DNA of 64,000 bases from the NCBI GenBank assembly GCA_963662175.1, contig OY759221.1:26647027-26711026 (forward strand), in the 5' to 3' direction. This stretch comes from Aradus depressus. Its lineage: Eukaryota > Arthropoda > Insecta > Hemiptera > Aradidae. This document shows positions 19,110 through 33,400 of the stretch, piece by piece. Each line of letters begins with the position of its first letter. Positions within the stretch are counted from its first letter, which is position 1. The notes under the pieces are model-generated. The model did no database searches. It was given only the letters and a program-made list of their open reading frames with translations, and was not told the origin of the DNA. The translations under genes were made by a program, and so were the position numbers.

Positions 19110-20690
19110 TACTATATAGAATAAAGTCTCTCGACACTTAGAAACATATTGACAAGTATTCTTTTTTTTTTTTTTTTAATTTATACTCATGCATATAAGA
19201 TATAATTATTTTACATTTTGTTTATGTACAACATCAATAGCTTACACGTATAAAATATAAATAGTTGCCTTGTCTCAAGGGGTTAAGAAAACCAAGGGCA
19301 GGGGGAGATAAATTATTGTTGCTTAAATTAAACCATAAAAGGCATTCTAAAAAGAAAAGTTAAATTATTATTATATATATATATTTTTTTGTTGTTGTAA
19401 TAAATGGATTATATACATTACCTCCAAAAATATACAAAGTAGGACAACTTTGAAGAAATATGTTTTATTTTTGAGTCTTGACAATTCGTAGGGCAACTAG
19501 GTTTAAACCGCATCACACATCCGATTCCATTCATAAAACGTCTGCCAATAATAATGAATATCATCGAAAGATAGAGATTTAATCCTAACCTGGTCATCCA
19601 AAGCTTCGTATACAGTCCAGGTAACATTCGGTGGGAAAAATATGAGATATCTTGTTGGCGGATGTCTACATTTCCATATTCAGTTGGGAAACAAGGAAAC
19701 TTTAATTTTTTGAAAAGTTATTTGTTCTTTCGGAACTAATATTGCTTAAAGTTACCGAAAACTGGGAGAATGTGTAAAAAAATATTTAATTTTTTGTATA
19801 ATTTCAAAAAATTATAAGATGAACTAATGAAACTATTGACTATAGATAAATTCAGAAACAAATTGGTGAAATGTTTACCTGAAGTGCATTTATGACAAGA
19901 AAAGTATTGATGAATTTCTGAAGCTGAGATGCCTAGCATCTTAGGTCCATAATTTATTCAACAGACTGTATATAAGTATTGTACTTAGGTACAAATATTG
20001 TCGGCCCCCAAAACAAACCTTTGAAAACATCATCTATTTAGAAGAGCCAAAAAAACATTTATAAATTATATTTATTTATTTTCTGATTCCGACATTATTA
20101 AATTATAAATGGTTAATTGTCTAATTATTGCTTAATAAATAAATCTACCTCTTTCGTAAAAACAGAATGAAGTGGTGTGCATAACAGTGAACCGTTTCAA
20201 AGTGTGTATCATCTCTTTTGGTTCACAAATAGCGAAGAAAAAGTATAACAAAACGAAGGTTTGCCATGGTGCCAACGGTGGCCATTTTGTTGTAATCTGA
20301 CGTATATTATAAAAGTTTCTAGTTCTTTGAAATTGTCCAACATCGTATTTAGCATAAAGACCATAAACATATTCAGTTATATACACATCTATTTATAAAA
20401 AAAACACAAATAGGAATACAATCAATACTCAATTCAAAGGTAATACAATAACTTATAGATTTTTTTAAAGTTAAACAATGTCTTCCTTAAAATATATAAA
20501 TAATATGAATATTTGATGTAATTATAGTAATGCAGAAATTAATGTGCACAAAAGAAAAATATATCAGCCAATCTATAAAAAGTGGGAGTTTCAGAGAAAA
20601 TTAAAAAAGAAATTATTATCTACATTATTTTATAACAGTTATATTTATTAGGCCCAGATTATTTTTTGTGTATCTAAAAAAAAACTTGTT
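19110..20690. other. Intergenic AT-rich stretch
   Basis: I see no exon, RNA gene or recognisable transposon domain. Short A/T runs, such as the T tract at 19162-19177, are frequent. The small open frames at 19418-19939 and 20132-20386 have no coding character. Confidence 0.5.
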
Positions 20691-20699
20691 GAGATTTTA

Positions 20700-20930
20700 C
20701 AATTTTGGGATCTTTTCGGTTATGTGTCAGGGATTGTAAAAAATTTTCCATTTGAACTATATGTTTCTCTAATATCAGGAGAATGTGGACTGTTTCAGTA
20801 AAAGGACCGACGGGAGGGTCAACATTTTATTTCTGCGGATACATCAAGTGGATTTACAAAGAGTAAGTTGTTTCGGTAGAAAATTTTTCAGAATCCGTGA
20901 CACACAACCGAAAAGATCCCACCCAATTTT
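20700..20930. repeat. Inverted-repeat (MITE-like) element
   Basis: GGGATCTTTTCGGTTATGTG at 20709 pairs with the inverted copy CACACAACCGAAAAGATCCC ending near 20920. The inner part contains GACCGACGGGAGGGTCAACA (20807-20826), which recurs at 43028-43047. Confidence 0.65.
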
Positions 20931-23900
20931 GTTTCAACATTTATGATTTTATATCGGAATTTAGAGGTTAAAATTAGTGGAAAAGTTTTGAATTTCCAAA
21001 TAGTTCTAAAACGGGAGCAACTCACAACTTCGTTCCTAAACTTTTACATAAATCTTTGTTGAGATGCAATATTATTATGCGCAAAATTCCTTCGAAAATT
21101 ATTATTGATATAAATGGATTGGCTGACATGTAAGTATAAAAACAATTACAGAATCTGAAGCTATTAAAATAAATTAGCCTCAGTTTATTAAAATAAATAA
21201 CAGATAAAATATATGAATTTATTACGTATGTGTTTTGAATTAAATTAGGCCATAATAATAAAATAAAATAATAATATTCATTATATCGAAAAGATTTAGC
21301 ATTTATTTTATTGCCTTTCATGATTAATATTTTTTTAAATAGTCGAACTGCAGATGTTGGTACAAAGAGATGTATCAATTGACTTAAAAAAAATGACAAC
21401 AGCATAGAATAAAATCACAATAGGCTTTAAAATTATTGGCAGTTTTATATATTATTATTTTATTCATACATGGCGTATATAACATATATATAAACCATAT
21501 TACACATATATGTTTATACATCCTTATGGATATAACTTATTATATAAAACATTCATAAAAGGGAATGTCAATATTATTCTACAAATTTTTTTTGTTATAT
21601 ATATTTTTTTAATATATATATTTTTTTTATTATTCCTAAGTGCAATATATAATATAATATTTATTTATTCATAAACTCTCAAAGGATATATACATTTTGT
21701 GTAACAAACAATAAATATATATACTTAGATAAGGGAATGTTATATTAGGCAAAGTAGTGTTGGTTGCGAAATTTTCTTTTTATAATGAAAAGAGGAGAAT
21801 AATAATTTATTCAGTAAAAAGAACAATATTGAACAATAAAATCGAGAAAAAAACAAAAAACATTTGATATAGCGACTACCTGAGGTTGAAAAGAATATTC
21901 CTCAGTATTTACAATCATGACTAACTTGAAAAAAATATAATATGCAGCAGAAACAATTATTTTTATTATTTTTTAAATGTGTAATAAAAGCTCATTTTAG
22001 ATTTAATTTTACAATCAGTTAGAAGCCTAAAATACTTATTGGTGTCACCTTACGCACTATCCCCAAGAAATAGGTTTGACAGTTTCTCCAAACCTTTCTT
22101 TTAGCCCAAGTGCAACTCAAGGGTTGAGTTCTTGCCTAGTGCTGGCATCTAGCATCTTTTGGCCCATTTACTACAAGTACTGTTTAGCATCCCCCTAAGA
22201 ATAAGGACTTGCTTCGGCGGTACATAATAATATTATTAACAATAAAAGGACTCATATTTTACAGCAGCTGTGAATTAAATTTTAATTATTATTTTTTTAA
22301 CATACATGAGAGAAATAATATTTTTCTGTTTTAAATCTATCAATTGTGTTGGCCTGAACTATGAATATTGACGATGGCGTGTCATTAATTGCTTTAATTC
22401 TCCCTATAGTTTTTGTTTAGCTTATATTACATGCAATTCAATGAGAATATTCCTGGGACTCTCATTATCAGCTTACTTTAAAACAAGCGTATATATATAT
22501 TTTTTTAATATCCGAAAGAACAATCAAATTTTTCGGTGAAAAAAAAAAGACCTAAAATTCCAGAGTTTTTATCGTTCCTGTCATACACGTTCTCCAATCA
22601 AAATTTAAACTCAAAACAAATATTTATTTGAAAATAATCGTTTCCGATATTACATTAGTCAAACAAAAATGTTTTTTGTTTTCACTGAAAATAATCTTTA
22701 AAAAATTATCTCGAAATATATAGTATTTAAATTTAGACGGTTGTAGGGGGAATATTATTACATCAAGGAATACACATTTTTAAAATTATAATTTTACTTG
22801 AGTACTTTATAACCTTGGACATTTCCAGACTAAAAAGTTGTAAATTTCATTATGAAACAGTTTTCTGAAATTTCACAAATGTTGTTCACTGTGAAATTAT
22901 CAGAAAAATAAAAAGAAATGAACTGAATATTGTAAACCTGATAAAATAATTCGTGTAAACGTTACATATAGATTTATACTAGTGATTATAGAAATAATAA
23001 GATTCGATAATAAATAACAAGAAAATATTTAGAATTTGAAAAATAAATAAAAGAATACAACATTTACAATGTATTGTACAGGAGCTGTTAGGAGCTGTTG
23101 TGCACCAACAATGAACGGTTCCCGAATTTGGTACTAAAAGTGGCAAATTCAAATTTTTTAAATGGGTGTCAGCATAAACATTGTTATATTTGGGAAGCAC
23201 TTTTAATTAATAGAACATGAAAAATTCATCAAAAATCGAAACAACTCCTCTTAAGCTTTGATTAGATACAAAAATCTATTTCGATTCAGAGAGAGAGGGA
23301 GTGAGATTGCGGTTTTAGGGCGAAAAACTGCCATGGTTATCAACGCCCGAAATTTCGATTCATCATGAATCCTTATGAAGTTATCATGAATCGAAACAAC
23401 TCTTAATTAATCGAGAATTGAGACAACTTACTCTATCAAAAGATTTATCATGAGTTGTTTCGGTATCTGGATCACCCAAAATTTCACAGATACATAAAAG
23501 TACGTCCCGAATAAAATATAAGAATATTTAAAAGAAAATTTTCATTAAAATTAAAGGACTAGATTTTTTTCTTAAAAGAAAGGATCCAATATATTAGCGC
23601 AATTATATAAAAGAAAATATTTTCAATATTAAACAGTATCAAATAGCTACAATATAATTTTATTTTAATTGTTTTTATTTCAGTCCCATTTAAGGTAAAA
23701 AGTTTCAAACAAACCAGTACAATTTTGAGAAAAATGCAAAATGTTGATGTTTTCAATGTGATTGTCCTTGAAATGTGGGCTTGGTGAAATGAAAAATCAC
23801 AAAATTATACCCAGAACTCAAAAAAAGTTACTGAAAGTAGTAAGACTACTTATTACTGTAAAGTAATAACGAATTATTATAATTTTTTTTAATATATAAT

Positions 23901-24150
23901 ATATAGACATCTCTTAATTAAAACAAGTCTACACTTCAGCCGAACTTCAGTCAAAAAATATGCCTTCATATATATTTTGGCCGGGCCTTCAGAAATATAT
24001 ATTATCTATAGTAGGAAAATGACAATCACAAGAAAAAAAAAGTATGCTGTTTTATGAATACTTTTTAGCTCATTAAAAACAGCGTATATTATATATATTT
24101 TTTTCGAGATCTTGGACGCTTTTCGAAACAGGAAAGGATCCACAAGAAAG
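20931..24150. other. Intergenic AT-rich DNA, mostly featureless
   Basis: Very AT-rich, with TA-rich low-complexity blocks around 21440-21720. A less AT-rich patch at 22050-22210 is unassigned. Near 23330-23460 the motif CATGAATCGAAACAACTC recurs in variant form. I see no gene. Confidence 0.5.
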
Positions 24151-24157
24151 TTTCTTG

Positions 24158-24163
24158 TTTTAT
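24158..24163 (-). promoter_or_regulatory. Putative polyadenylation signal of the fasciclin gene
   Basis: TTTATT on the plus strand is AATAAA on the minus strand, 41 bases past the stop codon of the fasciclin gene. Position and orientation fit a cleavage/polyadenylation signal; AT-rich surroundings make chance occurrence possible. Confidence 0.45.
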
Positions 24164-24203
24164 TTTAGTTTCTTACAAAAAAAAAAAAAAAGTAAAAACT
24201 AGT

Positions 24204-24409
24204 CTAGAAATATCGACTTAGAATGAGACAAAATATAAATCCAAACGTTTGGTGAATAGTGTTGTGAGGGATGATGTTGGCAGTGCCAGTGACGTAGATG
24301 TCGCTGTCCCGGATGAGGACTTTGTCAATAACATGGATCACACCATTGGTGCACTCCACGTCTGGACGGAAAACATGGATCCACTCGTTGTCCCACTCCA
24401 GGTAGTAGC
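24204..24409 (-). CDS. mfas: Last exon of mfas-like gene: end of FAS1 domain 4 and C terminus
   Basis: The acceptor TTTTGCTTAG precedes the exon, which starts with two bases finishing a codon. It encodes YYLEWDNEWIHVFRPDVECT, NGVIHVIDKVLI, IYVTGTANIIPH and the hydrophobic tail. TAG is at 24204-24206. The strand NGVIHVIDKVL is the classic closing motif of a FAS1 domain. Confidence 0.88.
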
Positions 24410-27400
24410 CTAAGCAAAATAAAACAACAATTAAATATGAGATATAGGAAAATAGGGCGCAGGTAGATCAGAGGCAGCGGGCAAAACTACTGAGCTCAAG
24501 ATCGCGGTGGAAAAACCTTGAGCATGCCGTCCTTCGGATGAGACGTTAAGCGATAGTCCCGAACCTGTGCGATGTCAGAGACTCGTTAAAGACCCCTACT
24601 TTAGGTAACTTTTAACTAGGTAAGCAACATTTAGGGCTCCCACAGGCGATGATAATTTATGATCCTACACAATCCTAAAATATTACATTAATTTTTTTCC
24701 TTCATGGGACCGTTTAGTGCAGTGATTGTGGATCGGTAAACTTTTTCATTCGTTGATATTTAGATAGAACACTTCCATTCTCACGTTAATTTACAATAAT
24801 AATAATAGGGTTTCTAATCCTAGCTTATACCATGATAATCATATAATAATAACCAAAAACTATAAATTTACTGAAATTTAACCTAACAACAATTTAAATA
24901 ATCAAAACAAATAATAACATCCCGTTAAAAATCACTTGACCTAGATGTATAACCGCGACTGCTGGCACAACTTTACTCAGATCTAAAAAAATTAGCTTTA
25001 ACAAGACTGATCTAATATGCAAATCTATAAATTGCGTAGTTAATTCAATCATTTAGATAAATAATCATCGCAAAAACTCACATATAAACCTATAATTAAG
25101 CGATTATAATAGCAAGAATCAAACTATAAAATATAAATTTTAAAGAAATATCGGAGCGTATATACTCGTATGATAAAAGTAAGTAGATATGAGAAGTTTA
25201 GATGAGGGTCGGCAACCTTTTTGCACACAAGCCAAGGCTGGACAAAGGTTTTTTTAGGTGCGAGCCAGATATAAAAATTCAAACGTCAAGCGGGCAGTCT
25301 ATTAAAAAATAATATGGATACGTTTTGATGGATTGGAAAAAATAATGGTTATTGTTATTACAAAGCTTAACGATAACATCAACCTCTTAGTTCATATAGA
25401 TGGTTGATTTAAACAGAGCATCTAAGGGTTGTATTGTAAAATATAAAAAAAAACATTGTTATCAGGATAAAAGGGAGATAGATAACTAGTTAAAAGGGCC
25501 GATAAATAACGAAAATCAAAATAACGCACCAAAAATATAATTAATGGTAAAAATATTGTAGGATCATCAGAAAAAATATATAAAAATTAAAAAAACTGTT
25601 CTGCACATTTTTGAATCCTTCTGCGGTCCATTACTTTGCTCATAACTGACAAGACAAAATAAACACTAAGTCACCTCCAGAGCCATGGTGGCCGTGCGGG
25701 CTAGAGCGTAGGGGTTTTCTCACCAAGGTTTGCGAGTTCGAATCCCGTCCGGGAGAGTTTTATTTCGTAGATAGAACTCCCTTCCGGGGCCATGGATGTT
25801 GTAAAAATAACTAAATGATAACTGGCTATAAATGGTGTCTGCCGAGACAAAAAAATAAAATGAAATAAAATAAATAAAAAAATAAAATAAAAAATTCACC
25901 TCCAGTCTCTTGACTTGGCCAGCCTCCATGTACCCCCTCAATTTTGATGACATCTAATTTTTTTGTTTAAAAAAAAAAGTTAACTAACTTTCCCTTGGAG
26001 GTTGGGTAAAGAGCGCGGGTTGCCGACCCCTAGTTTAGATAAGATATAACTAGAACCCGGATTTCCGTGCAATTGCATTTTTTTTTTTTTATGCTTGCTT
26101 AAAATCATTAAATAACAATCTATTTTTACGAATTAAGGCATCCTGATTAATATACACAAATTTTATTTTGCACGTTTTAGGTTTTTACTGCACAAAATTG
26201 CATATTTTGTCATAATTAGAAAATTTATTTGTAAGTTAATTTGAAAATGTATACATTTGTTAATCGACAAATTTACAAAAGTTTTGAGAAAAAATTCCGG
26301 ATATGACCAACTAAAAAAGTACAATGCGGCCATAAATGGTGAAGATATTGGATCGGATCTTCAATTTGACATTATAAGCAAGCACATTATAAGCAAACAT
26401 TATAAGCGACAGGCGGCACAGTTTTTCAGGCAAGAATTTTGAAATGCATTTAGTGTAAAATTTTAACGCATCAAATGCTTAAAAAAAAAATATATATATA
26501 CCTATATCAATTTAATTGAAGTCAAATTCTCGGCCTCGAGTAATGTGGTGTTTTGTATTTCACATATTTCTAGTGTTTTTTTAATCAAAAACTTATATGC
26601 TTTTGTAATTAAAAAATGGAGGTAAAAAAAACTTGGGTTTTCAGTAAATATTTTTATAAATTATATAAATAAATTCCTTTAGGCTTTTTATTTTATAGAT
26701 TTATTTTTAAACGCTACCCAATTGTATGCTGAAAAAGAGTTATTTAATTCACAAATTAGATCCAATTTTTTTTTTCGCAGAAAAACAGTTAATGGCAGGA
26801 TTTTATTTTTTGTGAAAACGTTTTGACCTTTTTATTCCACGTTTATAAAATGTTTTTATTGCACGAAATCCGGACTCTAAATATGACTGTGGGGTTAGTG
26901 AAAGTTCTCGCTACACTAGTTGTTCACTACCGGATCAACCATAACACTGCCACAACTTATCTCAGTATGCTTTATCATTACTCAAGTGTTAATAAGGATC
27001 ATATAAGAAAATTAGTTAATTTACAAATATTTGCAACGAACCTAAATCAAACCTGCCTACTTCAAATTTAATATTACTCAACGTTTCAGTCCTAAAAGCT
27101 CTAGAGATAAAATTACAGGTAGGATTAATAACACTGATAAAGACATACTTCAGTACATTTTAATGCTCAAATTGGATTTCATATTAATTTGCCTATATGA
27201 TGCCTAGTTTTACTCATTTCAGTTAGCTACTTACCTGTGTAGATAAATATGCCTCTGGCTAATTGGGCTTTTAACGAACCTAAGATAAACAAAATGAAAA
27301 AATCTAGAAATAACCAAAAATGTGTCATCTAAAGCACAGAACATACCTGTCATAGTTAGAAACACACGCACGTTAAGCATAATAACAACGAACACTGAAC

Positions 27401-30400
27401 AAAGGTATAATGTGTTGGCTCTTTGTTAAATATAACCGCATTGGCGTGAAAACAAATATTGTATTTATTTCTCCTTTTCCGGTGTTGAACCATTCAAAAC
27501 AATTATACTTAAGAATTTGGCGCGAACAACCGTTTTCATGAAGAAACATACTATCAATTTTAAAATGGATGTATATATTTGAAATTATACCACCCTCGCG
27601 GTACCAATAACTCCAAGAAGTAAAAAAAAATTAAGTACAATAAGAGTGAATACGATAAACGAAAGTTAGGGCTTCAATTCCATTTTTTGTAATAACAAAT
27701 TTTTCGAACAAATTTAATTACATATAGTAAAAAAAAACTTTCATTTAAATTAAGTAAACATAATAATATTTCGTTATTATAAATAAGAACTTAAGAGGTG
27801 CGTTGTACATAATAACATATTTTGTGCTTCAGTGCCTTATGTGAGTCAAAATCATTGTGAAGAAAACACACTAAAGCTTAAATGTTTAATAAAATGTAAA
27901 CAAACAATTATTAGAAAGATAGAAAAAAACAAAATACTAACATAGGTAGTTATTGAGGCGTGCCACGGCACGGTCTACTTCACGTGACACCACAATGATT
28001 TCATAATTGAAGCTAGCGAATATTTCATATGTGATAATAAGGCTAATCTAAAGAATTTGTAGAAGAGACACACCGGTAGCTCTTAAGCACGCTGTCCTTC
28101 GGATGGGACGTTAAGCAATGGTATGCATGCAGAAAAAATCGAACACTTAGTTGAACTATGTATATTAGCGTATTTGAAACAGGTTCCGTAGTAACTTAAT
28201 TGGTGTTCTGTCGGGCTGTCTTTAGTTCCAGGGGTGCTGGAAGCACTGGAGTCATCAAAAGGTATTATTAGGAATTTTATGCTTAAATTAACGCTACATA
28301 CACATAACATTTTATTGGAAAGTTTCACTTAAGAGACAATTCACAAATATTTTTTATTTACCATCAGAATTTTGCATTAACATTATTCCTAGATACACAT
28401 TTTTTTAAGGTTACCATAGCGAACCGGTCTCTGGTTTCTGCTCCGAGGCTACGGGTGTTCCCCTGGGAAGCATTCTTGGTTCTTTTCTCTATTCTATCTA
28501 TACTTCCGATATTTCCAGACACTATCCTACACCTATAAGATCACACAGCTATCCTCTCTATAGGTACACCTTGACATACAAGGGGTGATCAAAACGTTCC
28601 AGGAACTTATGGATTGCGCGCCAACGAAGTGTTGGAGAGCGGTACGGTTGGCAGTATTAGTTGTGACTCTTCCTGAGCTCAGCTACTTTTGTAAATTCCC
28701 TTCAACTTATTTTGTTGTGAAGTAACAGACGTTTTCGTGAAACAAGTTTTTCGTGTTTGGCTATTTTGTGATCTTTTGTCAAATGAATCAAAAAGAAGAG
28801 CAAGCATTTGTGTCAAATTGGGTAAAACTTTTACAGAAACTTTTCAGATGTTACAAGAGGATTTTGGGGAGGAATGTCTGAGTCGATAACGGTGTCATGA
28901 GTGGTACAAGAAGTTCAAATAAGGTCGGACATCGTCAGAAAACAATCCTCGTACAGGATGCCCATCAACTTCGACTGACGATGATTATATTGCCAGAGTG
29001 AACGTTCTCGTGCGATCAATTCGTCGACTAACCAACACTGTGACATTTGCGCGAGGCTGGGAAGAGGAAGAGACCTGAGCTGTGGCAAAGTGGTGAGTGG
29101 GTGCTGCACCATGACAATGCGCCTGTTCATTCTGCGTTGCTCATTCGCGATTATTGCACAAAAATGCCTTAGCCGTCATCCCCTAGTCCCCGTACTCACC
29201 AGACCTGGCCCCTGCGGAGTTTTTCTTGTTTTAGAAACTCAAGAGATCCTCAAAAGGGCAGAGATATCACTCAACTGACGAAATTAAAGAAAAATCGCTG
29301 GAGGAGCTGAACAGCATTCCAGAAGATTTTTCTCAGGGCCTTCCAGCAGTGGAAACGTCGGTAGGAAAAATGTATATACCCCAAGGGGAGTACTTTGAAA
29401 AGGGCAATGTCCAATAACATTTAAATTTTTTGAATACATTTTTAAGTAATTAGTCCTGGAACTTTTTTGGATCACAAAATCGAAAATTAAAATCAATGAA
29501 AAAAAATCACAACAAATTACAGTTACACTCAATCACAAACTTACCTCATGTCCACCTGATATACTGAACGGTAATGAAAAAAAGACTGACCTAGAGAACT
29601 CAAGCACCAGATTGAAACTACAAGAACTGAGTCGAAAATTCAAACAGAATCTCTTGGCTACTTGAAGGACACAGTGAAATATAACAGTCAAATGTACTTT
29701 TAAGTAATGAACTGCCAGAAGCTGATGTTGTCAGTTATCTGGGACTGTACATTGACAAAAAACTGACCTAGAACCCACAAATTAGACTGAAACGACAATC
29801 GAAAATTTAAAAAGTAAGAAAACCATCAGCGAATCCAGGGCCTACAGTTTCGCATACTCCGTACATCGCCGAATTCTTAATAAAAACTGGCCTCGAGACT
29901 TTCACAGCAACTTCTGAACTATGGACACTTGTATTGTAAGATGTAAGAAAATAAAAAATAAACAATACAACAAAAATCACATTTCCAAAATAACGATTCA
30001 CAATTTAGGAAGAAGATATCACACATAGTCAATAATACAACACCTTCAGACATTCATATAAACGATATTTGTGTACCAAGCAGTCGAAACAAGAAAGTTA
30101 TCTCCATGCAAAGTATTTTAATTTGAAATTTAATAAGAGGGTCACAAATGAATGATACTTTGGTAGTTTTTTGTGCGCACCATGCGTGAAATACGATGTG
30201 AAATAGGATTTAGTGAAAATGAAGAAGATATTGCTTTATTTTTATTTCATCAAAAGTGGCGCATGTCAACTACTCACCCGAGTGCCACGTTCCATTCCAA
30301 TCATCTTTATCTATTAAAAAAGAGAAAAGGGCAAAACAAAAAGTAAAAAAACAAAAAAAAACAATAAAGGCCATTTCTCTAAACAAAGATAATATTTAAA

Positions 30401-33400
30401 AAATAAATACAACTCAATCATTATAGAAAAATATCAAGGCCCTATTATGTAAGGTGCTTAAAAAGGAATACTTTTGACAAAAATGAATATTTTAATTAAT
30501 AAATTGTGATATAACGGACTTGGATGAATAAAGTGAGTGATTAGTGATAACTATTAAAAAAAATTAACAAAAACTGGAACAAAATAGTTAAATTAATTTT
30601 GGAAAAATAGTAAAGGAATCCTAAAAGTACTCTTCTTATTCCAGAAAATGGCACAGCTGGACAACTTCTTCATTGAACGCAATATTCTGATTAAAGTACG
30701 GGTATTAATCATCGATGTTAGAAAAACAGGAGGAAAAATCTGTATTTGCTTTATGCGTTGACTTTAGAGGCTTTAACAATTTCAAGAGAAACAAACAGTT
30801 TCGCCATCATTTAAGAAAAAAAACCGATAGAAAGGAATGATACAAGGGATGATAAGCAGGCACTACCTCCATCGTACCATCTCAGCTCTTCACTCTCCCA
30901 TTTGTCTATATTGGGGTTATATAGCATACTTGCCAACTGAGCTCAAGATAGCGAGTTCGAAACCCGGCCGAGGCCTTTAGGTTTTTTATCTGGAAAGTAA
31001 AACAACATTGAGGACCCCGTCTTTCGGAATAGACGTTAAGCGATAGTCCCAAGCCTGTACAATGTCTGGTACTCCCTACCCTAGGTAACTTTTATCTAGG
31101 TAGGAAACACTTTTTTTACATGCACAATGATATAATTCGAAACCCGGCCAAGGCCCTTAGGTTTTTTATTTGGGAGTTGAAAAAAACCTTGAGCACACGG
31201 TCCTTCGGATGGGGGGCTAGGCAACATTTCGGACTCCCGAAGAGTTGAGAGAGCTCATGTCCACCAGAGCGACGAAAGAGCGCTCTGGTAGTAGGCGATA
31301 TGACCTCATACTTGAAGTCCGGGAATGACTCACATTAACTAAGTTTTAGAAAAAATGTTCTCGCATGAAAATGCCCCCCAGGTCTGGAATTTAAAACTGC
31401 ATATCACATTTAGCCCCATAATTTTTTCCAATATTATTAACGTAGTTCATAATCCTCGCGGATAGTTTTGGACATTTTATTAATGTTGATTACACATTAC
31501 AATAAATTTATAAGTCAAGCACTTTAGAAACCTTATAACTGATGGCCAACAGAGGGCTGTTATCTATAAACACAAGTTTTAGTTATATATATATATAGAG
31601 AGAGAGAGAGTTATGAAGTAATGAGAAATATGACTTACTTTTGTCGCTCTCCTTGACTCGAATTTTGACCACATCTCTCACAGTTGGCAGCTGACGTGCT
31701 TCATAAACTGTCATGTTGACTAATTCTGCCATAGAGAAACTCTTATCCGCAACTACCAAATGTCTTTCCAATATTTGTCTTGCCTAAGAGAGGGAGGAAA
31801 AAAACATTTAAATAACTCAAGTTTAAAATTGTAATTATTATTATTTTCCAAGCTAACATTTGTAATGATTTTAAGCTCCAAACGGGATCACCTATTCCTC
31901 CGTTGGGAGGTCCAATGCTTCTATCCTCGCCAGGGGACAACAGAGGTTCGCAAAAGGGTTATGATGTGTAGAGAAAATACAGTATGAGTGGGTCGAACTT
32001 TGCGTAGAATGGCTTGAAGATTGTTTCGTGCATCACACACGATCATATCCATCACGGATTAGATCCTAAGAGCTGACTAAATATGTCCAGTCTATGACAA
32101 TGCTTTGTAAATTAGAAATTTGTGTTTCTTGCTTAATGTTGGAATACATTTTTGCGATATGTGTCGAAGTAGTGAAAAAACTAACAAAAAACAAAGAACT
32201 TGTTCTTAATCTAATTTCACAAAAATATAATCATAGATATAGTGTACCTACCGTCTTCGGCTTAAGCCATTCTCAGTACAAACTGTTATTGTTCAACATT
32301 GTACTGACGATGGCGTAAACCGATATTGTAAAAGTATACATTTTTGTGCAATTACACAATAAAAAGTTTAGCAAGTTCTTCGTTTTTCTTGCTTAATTTT
32401 GATGTTTTTATTTTCTAAAAGTCGTTTTAAATGTTAAATAAAAAAATTAATGTACATTTTTTTGAGCAGTCAGAAATAACATTCATCATTTAACCTCTCC
32501 TCAAAAAGATATATGGGTAATTCCATGCAAACTCGACATGGCATGACACATGACCACCTCGGATCAATGAAAATGAGTGATTTTCAGGCCAAAAATGCAT
32601 TAAAATAATTGGAAATAATTGATCACTACTTGGTAACGGCGGTTTTTTTAAATGTAAATTTTATGCGTTTTGAAGTACGATTTTTTTATATTTCGTTTAA
32701 AGTAACTAATTCGTTTTAAATCAAATGAAAAAAGCATGTTTGTTATAGGACTTTTGACGTAGATTACGAATCTCGCGTCAAAAGATTGATTTTTGCCAAA
32801 CCAAACCATGCCAGGAATTAAATTCACGTTCAAATATTTTTGTTGGTAATGAATTGTTTTATACAATTTTATTTTGTTATAATTTTAATAAGTTACAAAA
32901 TTATATTTCAATAAAATCAGCATATTTAAAGTACAACCACAAAAAAAGCTTTATATGCTGATTAAAAATTCGGTTATTTACATTTTAAAATCAGTCAATG
33001 TGATTCTCCAAAAAAAATTGATATTGGCAGCTTAGTATGACTCTATAGGAGTAGAATGGCGGTATAGAAAAACATTTTTAGGCATAAGTTTTTGATATAT
33101 TCAAATTTATCGATTTTTTGAAATATTGCCATTTTTGGAGTTTGGTTTGGCAAAAATCAACCTTTTGACGCGAGATTCGTAATCTACGTCAAAAATCCTA
33201 TAAGAAACATGCTTTTTTCATTTCATTTAAAACGAATTAGTTACTTGAAACAAAATATAAAAAAATCGTACTTCAAAACGCATAAAATTTACATTTAAAA
33301 AAACCGCCGTTACTAAGTAGTGATCAATTATTTCCAATTATTTTAATGCATTTTTGGACTTATGTTGATGCCTTCTGCCTGAAAATCACTCATTTTCAAT

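Noticed and set aside
25681..25760. Second tRNA-like sequence
   Set aside because: It is the head of another SINE with target duplications, not a free tRNA gene.
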